Below, in pieces: positions 1-7,300 of a DNA stretch of 11,163 nucleotides. The notes under the pieces were generated by a model. It searched no databases. It was not told where the DNA came from and saw only the letters and a list, made by a program, of their open reading frames with translations. The stretch spans positions 1 to 11,163 of the forward strand of contig CABTMH010000180.1 in NCBI GenBank assembly GCA_902485915.1, written 5' to 3'. Position 1 is the stretch's first letter; each line of letters starts with the position of its first letter. Both the position numbers and the translations under genes were made by a program. The stretch is from an uncultured Oribacterium sp. Lineage in GTDB: Bacteria; Bacillota; Clostridia; Lachnospirales; Lachnospiraceae.

Positions 1-53
1 GGCACCAGAAACCATACGTAGAGTTCGTGTTTCTGGTGCCGGCCCTCCGGGCC
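1..53 (-). terminator. Hairpins downstream of the lipid kinase gene
   Basis: A perfect 12-bp inverted repeat (GGCACCAGAAAC at 1-12 pairs with GTTTCTGGTGCC at 29-40) encloses a 16-nt loop. Beside it lies a small hairpin, GGCCC-TCC-GGGCC, at 41-53. Both lie just past the stop codon of the leftward lipid kinase gene, where a transcription terminator is expected. Any T-tract following the large hairpin on the minus strand would lie outside the window, so the terminator role is inferred from position and structure only. Confidence 0.4.
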
Positions 54-74
54 TCTGACAAAACTGAAAACCAT

Positions 75-1010
75 TCAGATCCGCAGCCTGAGCTTCTTCG
101 GAATGCAGGTCAGCGTATAATCCGTCTGGTCACCGATCGACTCGCCATCCACATGCACCGGAAGTGCCCGATCCGTATGGATCACGGCCTCACGGCAGCG
201 GTAGAGATGCACACCGGTATGGGTGACATGCTTTCCGAAGATGCTCGCCAGCATGATCAGGAGCAGTCGCCACTTATACTTCGTGCTCACGATACAGATA
301 TCGAGGTAACCGTCCTCGCCGTCAGCCTTCGGGCAGACCATATAGCCACCATCGAAGGGATGTACATGCGCCGAGATGAACAGGATGTTGTTGAACTCGT
401 GGCGCTTATCGCCATCGAGGATCACATAGCCATGACTCGGACGCGCATGGATCAGCTCCCGTACGAAGATACGGAAGTAGCTCACCCGCCGCCGATGGAA
501 GAACGGCTTTTTCGCGTCGGCTGCACAGGCATGCCCATCGGCATATAGCGCCGGAAAGAGCGTCGCATCGAAGCCGATCCCGGAGCTCACTGCGAAGCGG
601 CGATTCAGGGTCGCACAGTTCAGCACACCATAATCGAGCAGCATCTCATCCGCTGGATTTCCGAGACGCTTCAGCTGCGAGCGCAGTGTATAGCGCTTCC
701 GATAGCAGCGCGCGATGTCGTTATCCGTTTTCGTCGGGATATAGGCGACGGACACACGATCACTGTCCATGTGCAGTCCATCCACGACCTCGTTCAGCGT
801 ACCCTCGCCACCGATGACGGTGATCGTCCGCTTCTCCGGGCAGCGCTCGGACAGCTGCCGTGCGTAGCGGCGCGCATCACCGGCCTTCTCCGTAAGATAA
901 ACCTCGTAGTTCTCCGTATCATGTGCCCGTTTTAAATATCTGAGTACCTTATCCCAGATTTTTCGTCCGCGGCCACCTGAGGCCTCTGGATTGATGATGA
1001 AATAGTACAT
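75..1010 (-). CDS. Diacylglycerol/lipid kinase family protein
   Basis: A 311-residue protein of the diacylglycerol-kinase catalytic-domain (DagK/YegS/BmrU) family, which phosphorylates lipid substrates such as diacylglycerol at the cytoplasmic membrane face using ATP. The N-terminus IINPEASGG (5-13) is the family's typical opening strand and loop. GGEGTLNEVVDG (67-78) matches the nucleotide-binding GGDGT signature. GIGFDA (144-149), the GGYMVCPKADGEDGYLD segment (221-237) and HVDGE (286-290) are the usual C-terminal elements. The loop normally reading P-x-G-T-G-N-D is PTKTDND here (92-98), so both conserved glycines are replaced and substrate or ATP handling may differ. The start has a strong GGAGG ribosome binding site 4-5 nt upstream on the minus strand. 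It is transcribed divergently from htrA. The family assignment is firm; the lipid substrate is unknown. Confidence 0.85.
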   Translation of the reverse strand: MYYFIINPEASGGRGRKIWDKVLRYLKRAHDTENYEVYLTEKAGDARRYARQLSERCPEKRTITVIGGEGTLNEVVDGLHMDSDRVSVAYIPTKTDNDIARCYRKRYTLRSQLKRLGNPADEMLLDYGVLNCATLNRRFAVSSGIGFDATLFPALYADGHACAADAKKPFFHRRRVSYFRIFVRELIHARPSHGYVILDGDKRHEFNNILFISAHVHPFDGGYMVCPKADGEDGYLDICIVSTKYKWRLLLIMLASIFGKHVTHTGVHLYRCREAVIHTDRALPVHVDGESIGDQTDYTLTCIPKKLRLRI

Positions 1011-1399
1011 ACTTCCTCCGAAGCTTTATATGGGAAAATTATAGCATTTTTCAGCCGCCCTATCTCTAAAAAGACTATAAACTGCCCCTCCGATCCCCTT
1101 CGAAATCCTATGCTTCACCCATGAAAATCTTCGCTTCAGAACAGTGGCCATACGTATGCTGATCGCAGATGCATGTCCACGCATTTCACAAATTTTCCAA
1201 ATCTAAGACACACTTTCAACACAGAAATCACGTATCATACTCGATGTAAACAGAAAGATAGCTGATGTGCATGAGCATCATCCGTGATCGTCGAGGCGAC
1301 GATCGCAGCAGAACGCAGAAGATCTGTTGTGATGGCAGCCCAGCTTTACCAGATCACGATGCATGAACATATACGATCGATCAGGAACTACACTTTCTC
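1011..1399. other. Divergent intergenic region between lipid kinase and htrA
   Basis: About 390 nt with no convincing gene. Near the kinase end is its extended -10 promoter. At 1286-1304 is a perfect 8-bp inverted repeat (GATCGTCG-agg-CGACGATC) that could be a hairpin or a repressor/activator site for htrA. An imperfect palindrome, TGATGTGCATGAGCATCA, sits at about 1263-1280. The best htrA promoter candidate is TTTACC (about 1346) with CATATA 17 bp downstream, which is weak. No CtsR or HrcA/CIRCE heat-shock operator was recognised, so regulation of htrA remains open. Confidence 0.5.
1038..1043 (-). promoter_or_regulatory. Extended -10 promoter of the lipid kinase gene
   Basis: On the minus strand TGCTATAAT gives a perfect -10 hexamer with the TGn extension, about 28 nt ahead of the ATG. 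No convincing -35 hexamer is seen at 16-18 bp, which is acceptable for an extended -10 promoter. Confidence 0.5.
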
Positions 1400-1411
1400 A
1401 GGAGGTTCATG

Positions 1412-2881
1412 ATGAAAAAAGTAGCAGGAATTGTTTTAGGTGCTGTATTATTCGGTTCCGTCGCCGGTGCATCCATGGTCGGTGTCAATGTCGCCGCCCA
1501 GAAGGCCGGCATCGTTTACCAGAGTGACAGTGGCTCCCAGACAGTCACACCGGAGACCACCGCCGCAGCGACCCAGGCTGCAGCAGAAACACAGGCGGCA
1601 GGCACGCAGAGCGGCAGTGGTATCGCACAGGCGTCCAATATGGGCTATGGCTCCGTCAGTGAGGTCGCGAAGGACGCGATGCCGTCGGTCGTCGCCATCA
1701 CAAATATGATGAAGTATCAGGCGAACGGCTTCTCCCTGTTCGGTAACTACCAGAATTATGAGACCGAGGTCCCGGCGAGTGGTTCCGGTGTCATCGTCGG
1801 AAAGAACGATACCGAGCTTCTGATCGTCACGAACAACCATGTGGTCGCCGATTCGAGCTCTCTCTCCGTCACCTTCTGTGATAACGAGAGTGTCGATGCG
1901 GAAATCAAGGGCACCGATGCCTCCGCGGATCTCGCCGTGGTCGCTGTAAAGCTTTCCGATATCCCACAGGCGACGATGGATGCCATCAAGGTCATCAACA
2001 TCGGCAACAGCGATAACATCCAGGTCGGCGATCAGGTCGTAGCCATCGGTAACGCATTGGGCTACGGTCAGTCCGTCACCACCGGTATCATCTCCGCGAA
2101 GGACAGAGATGTACAGACCAGTGAGGGTAGCGAGTCCGGCCTGCTCCAGACCGATGCCGCCATCAACCCGGGCAACTCCGGCGGCGCACTCCTCAACATG
2201 CAGGGCGAGCTGATCGGCATCAACGTCGCGAAGTACAGTGACACCGATGTCGAGGGCATGGGCTACTCCATCCCGTCCGCGAAGGCGAAGAAGGTCATCG
2301 ATTCCCTGTCTACACTGACCACACGTCAGGCCGTGCCGGAGGATGAGCGTGGTTACCTCGGCATCCAGGTGAAGAACATCGATGCGCAGACCGCACAGAC
2401 CTTCGACATGCCGCAGGGCGTCTTCATCTATAAGTTCACCGAGGGCTCCAATGCTGAGAACAGCGGCCTCCAGGAGAAGGATATCATCACCGCGCTGGAT
2501 GGTCAGGGCGTCAACACCTTCGATGATCTCTCAAACCTGCTTTCGAAGTATAAGGCCGGCGAGACCGTCAAGGTCACCGTCAAGCGTCCGAACGGCAGCC
2601 AGTACGATGAAGTAACCGTCGACGTCACCCTGGGCTCTTCCGAGACCTCGAACACCAACCAGAAGTCCGGCACACAGAAACAGCAGAACCAGGGCTCCGC
2701 AAACGACCCGTTCTCTCAGGACGGTGGCAGCGGTTCAAATGATCCGTTCTCTCAGGACGGCGGTAACAGTTCAAACGGCAGCGGTTCAAACGGCAGCCAG
2801 GGCTCGAACGGCTCCGGCAGCACAGATCAGGAGCAGCTGTGGCAGCAGTTCCAGCAGTTCTTCAACCAGTATCAGCGTTAA
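1412..2881 (+). CDS. htrA: HtrA/DegP-like membrane-anchored serine protease
   Basis: A trypsin-like protease of the HtrA/DegP family acting outside the membrane on misfolded or damaged exported proteins. Numbering below is from the first of two adjacent ATGs (1409). The second (1412) is preferred because AGGAGG at 1400-1405 is then 6 nt away rather than 3. A hydrophobic segment (about 4-30) acts as a signal anchor, followed by an Ala/Thr/Gln-rich linker (about 41-75). The protease domain carries the full triad: His144 in TNNHVV, Asp174 in SADLAVV, Ser257 in NPGNSGGAL. One PDZ domain spans about 313-410. The C-terminal 75 residues are low-complexity Gly/Ser/Asn with the motif NDPFSQDGG twice (432-440 and 444-452), ending in a Gln/Phe-rich tail. 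The length fits single-PDZ Firmicutes HtrA proteins. It is monocistronic, with a terminator just downstream. Confidence 0.93.
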   Translation: MKKVAGIVLGAVLFGSVAGASMVGVNVAAQKAGIVYQSDSGSQTVTPETTAAATQAAAETQAAGTQSGSGIAQASNMGYGSVSEVAKDAMPSVVAITNMMKYQANGFSLFGNYQNYETEVPASGSGVIVGKNDTELLIVTNNHVVADSSSLSVTFCDNESVDAEIKGTDASADLAVVAVKLSDIPQATMDAIKVINIGNSDNIQVGDQVVAIGNALGYGQSVTTGIISAKDRDVQTSEGSESGLLQTDAAINPGNSGGALLNMQGELIGINVAKYSDTDVEGMGYSIPSAKAKKVIDSLSTLTTRQAVPEDERGYLGIQVKNIDAQTAQTFDMPQGVFIYKFTEGSNAENSGLQEKDIITALDGQGVNTFDDLSNLLSKYKAGETVKVTVKRPNGSQYDEVTVDVTLGSSETSNTNQKSGTQKQQNQGSANDPFSQDGGSGSNDPFSQDGGNSSNGSGSNGSQGSNGSGSTDQEQLWQQFQQFFNQYQR

Positions 2882-2922
2882 TCCATGAGAGGGCCGTCCG
2901 AAGGACGGAGCGGCGCATGGAT
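2881..2922 (+). repeat. Compound hairpin after htrA, first copy of a 24-bp direct repeat
   Basis: Starting inside the htrA stop codon, ATCCATG (2881-2887) pairs with CATGGAT (2916-2922), and inside it CCGTCC (2894-2899) pairs with GGACGG (2903-2908) across a GAA loop. The left part of this element, 2877-2900, is repeated exactly at 2972-2995. It may be a small repetitive element or an mRNA 3'-end structure. Confidence 0.6.
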
Positions 2923-2945
2923 GCCCTAGTGGCGAACGTATTCAG

Positions 2946-2974
2946 AGCCTTGCCTATGGCAAGGCTTCTTTGTT
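2946..2974 (+). terminator. Rho-independent terminator of htrA
   Basis: AGCCTTGCC (2946-2954), loop TAT, GGCAAGGCT (2958-2966) form a perfect 9-bp stem followed by the T-rich tract TCTTTGTT. It lies 65 nt past the htrA stop and ahead of the cysS promoter. Confidence 0.75.
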
Positions 2975-2995
2975 AATCCATGAGAGGGCCGTCCG
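2972..2995 (+). repeat. Second copy of the 24-bp direct repeat
   Basis: An exact copy of 2877-2900, offset by 95 nt. It lacks the CATGGAT half that closes the hairpin in the first copy, so it looks like a truncated copy or the scar of a local duplication. It is followed directly by GGCAAGGC (2995-3002), which duplicates the right arm of the htrA terminator. Confidence 0.7.
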
Positions 2996-3012
2996 GCAAG
3001 GCCTCATTGTCA

Positions 3013-3041
3013 TTGACGCGCGCGCCTTTAAGCCTTAGAAT
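3013..3041 (+). promoter_or_regulatory. Promoter of cysS
   Basis: TTGACG (3013-3018) and TAGAAT (3036-3041), each five of six matches to the sigma-A consensus with a 17-bp spacer. Transcription would start near 3048, leaving a leader of about 110 nt before cysS. I see no T-box anticodon-loop/antiterminator signature in the leader. Confidence 0.7.
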
Positions 3042-3159
3042 AGTTTTATATGACCCTATGAGAAGCGATGATGTAGTGCCAGAAGCATTGGCGAACGCAG
3101 GCTGTGCCGTCATAGAATTTTTACCGGGGCGGGCAGAAATCATGGGCAGAGGAGAAACT

Positions 3160-4569
3160 ATGAAGATTTTTAATACGATGTCCCGCATGAAGGAAGAGTT
3201 TAAGCCGATCGAGGAGGGCAGGATCCGTATGTATGTCTGTGGACCGACGGTCTACAACTTCATCCATATCGGTAACGCGCGTCCGATGATCGTGTTCGAT
3301 ACCTTCCGTCGCTATATGGAGTATAAGGGCTATAAGGTAACCTATGTGTCGAACTATACCGATGTCGACGATAAGATCATAAAGGAGTCCATCGAAGAGG
3401 GCGTAAGCTGTGGCGAGATCACGAAGAAGTACATCGCCGAGGTCGAGAAGGACATGGAGGCGATGAACATCGAGCCGGCGAGCGCACACCCGAAGGCGAC
3501 CGAGGAGATCCAGGGCATGATCGATCTGATCGAGGATCTGATCGAGGGCGGTAACGCCTATGTCGCTGCAGACGGCACGGTTTATTTCGATACCACATCG
3601 TTCCGTGGCTATGGAAAGCTGAGCCATAAGAACATCGATGAGCTGCAGTCCGGTTTCCGTGATCTGAAGGTGTCCGGTGAGGAGGGCAAGCGTACCTCGA
3701 CCGATTTCGTACTCTGGAAGCCGAAGAAGGACGGCGAGCCGTACTGGGAGTCTCCATGGTGCGAGGGGCGTCCGGGCTGGCACACCGAGTGCTGTGTCAT
3801 GGCGCCGAAGTACTGCGGTGGCCGTCTCGACATCCATGCCGGCGGCGAGGACCTCATCTTCCCGCACCACGAGAACGAGATCGCACAGTATGAGAGTGCA
3901 CACCACGAGATCTTCTCGAACTACTGGATGCATAACGGATTCATCAACATCAACAACCAGAAGATGAGTAAGTCCCTCGGTAACTTCTTCACCGTCCGTG
4001 ACATCACCGCGCAGTACGACCCGATGGTGCTCCGTTTCTACATGCTGAGCGCTCACTACCGTAATCCGCTGAACTTCAGTAAGGAGCTCATGGATGCTGC
4101 GAAGACCTCCCTCGACCGTATCTACACGGCGCTGGATCGTCTGCGTGAGCTGAGTGCGAAGGCACAGGGCGATGCGATGACGGAGAAGGAGCTGGAGGAT
4201 CAGAAGGCGGTCGATCAGCTGCAGGAAACCTTCGACAGTAAGATGGACGACGATCTGAACACTGCGGATGCGATCACAGCGATCTTCGAGCTCGTTCGTG
4301 TAGCGAACATCACGGCGACCGAAGAGAGCACGAAGGCATACGCGGACTATGTGCTTGCGAAGCTCGAGCTTCTCATGGGTGTACTGGGTCTTCGTACCGA
4401 GCTTCCGAAGGATGATCTCGACAGTGAGGTCGAGAAGCTGATCGAGGAGCGTCAGGCAGCACGTAAGGCGAAGGACTTCGCCCGGGCGGATGAGATCCGT
4501 GACCAGCTGCTCGCCATGGGTATCGTACTGAAGGATACCAGAGAAGGCGTGAAGTGGAGTCGTGCCTGA
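3160..4569 (+). CDS. cysS: Cysteinyl-tRNA synthetase
   Basis: A class I aminoacyl-tRNA synthetase that activates cysteine with ATP and charges tRNA-Cys in the cytoplasm. The 469-residue product has the usual family length. The ATP-binding HIGH motif is HIGN at 36-39 and the KMSKS motif is intact at 268-272. The zinc/cysteine-binding ligands match E. coli CysRS: Cys27, Cys211 in WHTEC, and His236 and Glu240 in PHHENE. The anticodon-binding helical region fills the C-terminus, with the typical ending around RAARKAKDFARADEIRDQL. The start at 3160 is chosen because AGGAG sits 5 nt upstream and the homologous N-terminus begins at MKIFNT; the frame is open further upstream to 2980, but that part precedes the predicted transcription start. 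The stop overlaps the mrnC start (TGATG), so the two are translationally coupled. Confidence 0.97.
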   Translation: MKIFNTMSRMKEEFKPIEEGRIRMYVCGPTVYNFIHIGNARPMIVFDTFRRYMEYKGYKVTYVSNYTDVDDKIIKESIEEGVSCGEITKKYIAEVEKDMEAMNIEPASAHPKATEEIQGMIDLIEDLIEGGNAYVAADGTVYFDTTSFRGYGKLSHKNIDELQSGFRDLKVSGEEGKRTSTDFVLWKPKKDGEPYWESPWCEGRPGWHTECCVMAPKYCGGRLDIHAGGEDLIFPHHENEIAQYESAHHEIFSNYWMHNGFININNQKMSKSLGNFFTVRDITAQYDPMVLRFYMLSAHYRNPLNFSKELMDAAKTSLDRIYTALDRLRELSAKAQGDAMTEKELEDQKAVDQLQETFDSKMDDDLNTADAITAIFELVRVANITATEESTKAYADYVLAKLELLMGVLGLRTELPKDDLDSEVEKLIEERQAARKAKDFARADEIRDQLLAMGIVLKDTREGVKWSRA

Positions 4570-5069
4570 TGGATTTCGAGATTTTCAAGCTCTATAAGGA
4601 AAAGCTGAATCTGAAAGCGGTGGATGTCCAGACGACTTCACCGCTTATTCTCGCGTACATCGGTGACTGTCTCTATGACCTCGCCGTGCGGGAGTATGTG
4701 GTGTCGAACTTCCCGGGTGTGGTCAATGCTGTCAACCAGAAGAAGACGGCCTTCGTCTGTGCACATGCGCAGTCGGAGATCATGGGCTATCTCATCGGAC
4801 AGGGTGTGTTGACGAATGAAGAGATGTCCGTCTACCGTCGCGGCCGCAATCAGAAGTCAGCAACGCACAGTAAGAACAGCTCGATCCAGGAGTACCGCCG
4901 CGCGACAGGCTTCGAGGCGCTCATCGGATACCTGTATCTGACGGAGCAGTACGAGCGCATGATCGATCTGGAGGCGAGCGGCATCGCCCATCTGCAGGAG
5001 CTGGAGGACCGCTACGGCGAGATCCGGCACGAAGCGGCAGCAGAAGCCATCGAGACAGAGGAAAAGTAA
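4569..5069 (+). CDS. mrnC: Mini-ribonuclease III
   Basis: A 166-residue protein consisting of an RNase III catalytic domain without the double-stranded-RNA-binding domain. In Bacillus subtilis this enzyme trims the ends of 23S rRNA precursors in the context of uL3-bound ribosome assembly. The signature LAYIGDCLYDLAVREY carries the acidic active-site region, and GRNQKSATHSKNSSIQEYR followed by GFEALIGYLYL is the second conserved block, with the catalytic glutamate in FEALIG. The start ATG overlaps the cysS stop codon by one base, showing co-transcription and coupled translation. A GTG at 4554 inside cysS is a less likely start. The acidic, Ala-rich C-terminal tail is probably variable. cysS-mrnC-rlmB is a conserved Firmicutes order, which strengthens the call. 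Confidence 0.93.
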   Translation: MDFEIFKLYKEKLNLKAVDVQTTSPLILAYIGDCLYDLAVREYVVSNFPGVVNAVNQKKTAFVCAHAQSEIMGYLIGQGVLTNEEMSVYRRGRNQKSATHSKNSSIQEYRRATGFEALIGYLYLTEQYERMIDLEASGIAHLQELEDRYGEIRHEAAAEAIETEEK

Positions 5070-5192
5070 ATGATTCGGGGAAGTGACCGATCGCGTTTTA
5101 TCTAAAGGTGCAACTCGTTCATTCTGACGAAGCATACGATGCGCGCCGACTCCCGAACATCATAGACTCGATTATAATAGAAAGGTCTTAGA

Positions 5193-5936
5193 ATGAGAGA
5201 CGAAGAATTTACACTGATCGGACGAAATCCGGTCATCGAAGCATTTCGTGCGGGCCGGGCGATCGATCGTCTGTTCGTACAGGACGGGCTCCACGACGGC
5301 CCGATTTCCACGATTTTACGCGAGGCGAAGAAGGCCGGTGTGAAGCCGGAATTCGTGAAGAAGGAGCGCCTCGATGAGATCGCCGGGCAGGGTGCGAGCC
5401 ACCAGGGTGTGGCGGCATACCTCGCGGCGTTCCACTACAGCACCGTGCAGGAGATGCTGGACGCTGCCCACGAGAAGAACGAGGATCCGTTCCTCTTCAT
5501 CCTCGACGGCATCGAGGATCCGCATAACCTCGGCGCGATGATCCGTACGGCGAACCTCGCCGGTGCCCATGGCGTCATCATCCGCGAGCGGCGTGCCGTC
5601 GGTCTGACCTCGACCGTAGCGAAGAGCTCGGCAGGCGCGCTGGAGCATACCCGCGTGGCGAAGGTGACCAACATCGGCCAGACCATCGAGGAGCTGAAGA
5701 AGGAGGGCATGTGGTTCGTCTGTGCCGACATGGACGGCGAGCTCATGTATAAGCTGAATCTGAAGGGTTCGATCGGACTCGTCATCGGAAACGAAGGCGA
5801 GGGCGTTTCCCGTCTCGTGAAGGAGAAGTGCGATATGGTCGCTTCCATCCCGATGAAGGGCGACATCGACTCCCTGAACGCATCCGTCGCGTGTGGCGTA
5901 CTCGCGTACGAAATCGTACGGCAGCGACTGAACTGA
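5193..5936 (+). CDS. rlmB: 23S rRNA 2'-O-ribose methyltransferase, RlmB/TrmH family
   Basis: A 247-residue SPOUT-class methyltransferase of the TrmH/SpoU family. RlmB methylates the ribose of a 23S rRNA guanosine (G2251 in E. coli) using S-adenosylmethionine. The N-terminal substrate-binding domain begins GRNPVIEAFRAG (about 10-21). The three SPOUT motifs are present: DGIEDPHNLGAMIRTAN with the conserved Asn and Arg, IGNEGEGVS, and IPMKGDIDSLNASVACGVL with the cofactor-binding knot. The start at 5193 has only a weak AAGG upstream. A perfect TATAAT at 5173-5178 without a good -35 hints that the gene may also have its own promoter, 123 nt after mrnC. The related TrmH-type YacO name is synonymous in Firmicutes; the exact nucleotide target is by family inference. 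Confidence 0.92.
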   Translation: MRDEEFTLIGRNPVIEAFRAGRAIDRLFVQDGLHDGPISTILREAKKAGVKPEFVKKERLDEIAGQGASHQGVAAYLAAFHYSTVQEMLDAAHEKNEDPFLFILDGIEDPHNLGAMIRTANLAGAHGVIIRERRAVGLTSTVAKSSAGALEHTRVAKVTNIGQTIEELKKEGMWFVCADMDGELMYKLNLKGSIGLVIGNEGEGVSRLVKEKCDMVASIPMKGDIDSLNASVACGVLAYEIVRQRLN

Positions 5937-6036
5937 CGGAATGCAGGCGGATGGAGACATTGGCCCGGACAGGTGGCAGCGCTGCAGACGAAGCAGAGGG
6001 GCACATCGACCGACGATAATCGTATAGGAAAAATGG

Positions 6037-6069
6037 CAGGGAATCGCAGGCGGGACGCCGGATTCCCTG
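6037..6069 (+). other. Hairpin immediately upstream of aroE
   Basis: CAGGGAATC (6037-6045) pairs with GATTCCCTG (6061-6069), and the interior GGCG-GGA-CGCC extends the stem. It ends 12 nt before the GGAGG of aroE and is not followed by a T-tract, so it is more likely an mRNA leader structure than a terminator. No known riboswitch was recognised. Confidence 0.5.
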
Positions 6070-6089
6070 TTCTGGATGATGGAGGAAAT

Positions 6090-7052
6090 ATGAAAATTTC
6101 AGGACGCACGAAAATGATCTGTCTGCTCGGCAGCCCGGTGGCGCACAGCATGTCTCCGGCGATGCATAACGAAGCCTTCGCGGAGCTCGGGCTCGACTAC
6201 CGTTACCTCGCCTTCGATGTGAAGGAGGGGGAACTCGCCGGCGTGATGGACAGCTTCCGGAAGATGGGCGTGCGCGGCTTCAACCTCACGATGCCGCTGA
6301 AGACGGAGGCCGTCGCGCTCTGTGACCGGCTGAGCCCGGCCGCAGAGATCGCCGGATCGGTCAATACCGTCGTCCTCGAGGCAGATGGCACAGCGACCGG
6401 TCATACCACCGATGGTATCGGCTTTACGGAGTCGGCGCGTCAGGAAGGCGTCGATTTCCGCGGACAGAAGGTGACGCTGCTCGGCACCGGCGGGGCCGGC
6501 ATCGCCATCCTCGTGCAGCTCGCCCTCGATGGTGCCCGCGAGGTCGCCGTCTTCGAGCGCGCCGGCAGTCGCTTCCACGATCGGACCGCCCGCGTCGTTT
6601 CCGAACTGAACGAACGTACCCGCTGCCATGTCACGGTCTATGACTATGATGATGCCGTGATGCAGCAGCAGATCGCAGAATCCTGTCTTCTCATCAACGC
6701 GACGAATGTCGGCATGGCCCCGCATACCGATGCCTGCATCATCCCGGACCCGTCCTGGCTTACGAAGCGGGCGACGGTGACCTGCGGTGATGCGCCTGCT
6801 GCACAGGGAGAAGCCCCGGCAGCCGATGCAACGGCCGCACAGGAGAAGACGCATACCGTGGCACCGCTGGTCGTCGCCGACGTCATCTATAATCCGCGGA
6901 AGACGAAGCTCCTCGAAATGGCGGAGGCCTGCCATCTCAAGTCCTTCAACGGCATCAACATGCTGCTGTATCAGGGCGCAGCCGCCTTCGAGCTCTGGAC
7001 CGGCGAGAAGATGCCGACAGAGAAGATCCAGGCGAAGTTCTTCTCGGAATAG
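6090..7052 (+). CDS. aroE: Shikimate dehydrogenase
   Basis: A 320-residue NADP-dependent enzyme reducing 3-dehydroshikimate to shikimate in the aromatic amino acid pathway. The substrate domain has SPVAHSMSPAMHN (15-27), NLTMPLK with catalytic Lys71, the GSVNTVV strand, and Asp108 in HTTDGIGF, equivalent to the E. coli Lys/Asp pair. The nucleotide domain has LLGTGGAGIA (130-139), NATNVGM (203-209), DVIYNPRKT (264-272) and the closing NGINMLLYQGAAAFELW. It is about 30 residues longer than most AroE proteins because an Ala/Glu/Pro-rich stretch (about 228-257) is inserted between NATNVGM and DVIYNP. The start at 6090 is set by GGAGG 4 nt upstream (6081-6085) and by homology from MKISGRTK. No strong terminator follows. 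Confidence 0.93.
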   Translation: MKISGRTKMICLLGSPVAHSMSPAMHNEAFAELGLDYRYLAFDVKEGELAGVMDSFRKMGVRGFNLTMPLKTEAVALCDRLSPAAEIAGSVNTVVLEADGTATGHTTDGIGFTESARQEGVDFRGQKVTLLGTGGAGIAILVQLALDGAREVAVFERAGSRFHDRTARVVSELNERTRCHVTVYDYDDAVMQQQIAESCLLINATNVGMAPHTDACIIPDPSWLTKRATVTCGDAPAAQGEAPAADATAAQEKTHTVAPLVVADVIYNPRKTKLLEMAEACHLKSFNGINMLLYQGAAAFELWTGEKMPTEKIQAKFFSE

Positions 7053-7081
7053 TCCACGCTTCAGCTGGTCCTCATAGCGAC

Positions 7082-7127
7082 TTCGGCGCAGGCCGGGCAG
7101 GGAAAGCCCTGCACGATCTGCGCCGAA
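7082..7127. repeat. Nested hairpin downstream of aroE
   Basis: TTCGGCGCAG (7082-7091) pairs perfectly with CTGCGCCGAA (7118-7127). Inside, GCAGGG (7097-7102) pairs with CCCTGC (7107-7112) across AAAG, leaving a 5x5 internal loop. No T-tract follows on the plus strand. It may be an intrinsic 3'-end structure of aroE mRNA or a REP-like element. Confidence 0.5.
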
Positions 7128-7244
7128 ATTGGCGGGTGAATTACATTCAGGATCGTGGAACGCCCTGCGCTCGAAGAAAAGCGCTGTGCGTTATGTACAA
7201 AAAAATGTCCACATAAACTTTTTGCCAAAAAAGTAAATTCGTGG

Positions 7245-7273
7245 TTGACAGAGCAGGGCCTCCATGATAAAGT
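7245..7273 (+). promoter_or_regulatory. Promoter of tRNA-Thr
   Basis: A perfect -35 TTGACA (7245-7250), 17-bp spacer, then TAAAGT (7268-7273) as -10, 28 nt ahead of the tRNA. Upstream are A/T tracts (A7 at 7199-7205, T5 at 7219-7223, A6 at 7227-7232) typical of an UP element or curved DNA in front of stable-RNA promoters; ACTTTTT (7217-7223) and AAAAAGT (7228-7234) are also an inverted repeat. Confidence 0.65.
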
Positions 7274-7300
7274 ATAGAAGTTCTCGAGAGGGAACGGAAT

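Noticed and set aside
2980..3159. In-frame 60-codon N-terminal extension of cysS
   Set aside because: It begins inside the repeat after htrA, ahead of the predicted cysS promoter, has no ribosome binding site and no similarity to CysRS; the start at 3160 has a good AGGAG.
3041..3159. Possible T-box riboswitch ahead of cysS
   Set aside because: The leader is only about 110 nt and lacks the conserved T-box sequence and an antiterminator/terminator pair.
3121..4056. Long open frame antisense to cysS, and similar long antisense frames in rlmB and aroE
   Set aside because: They lie opposite well-supported genes in GC-rich DNA where stop codons are rare; no ribosome binding site and no recognisable domains.
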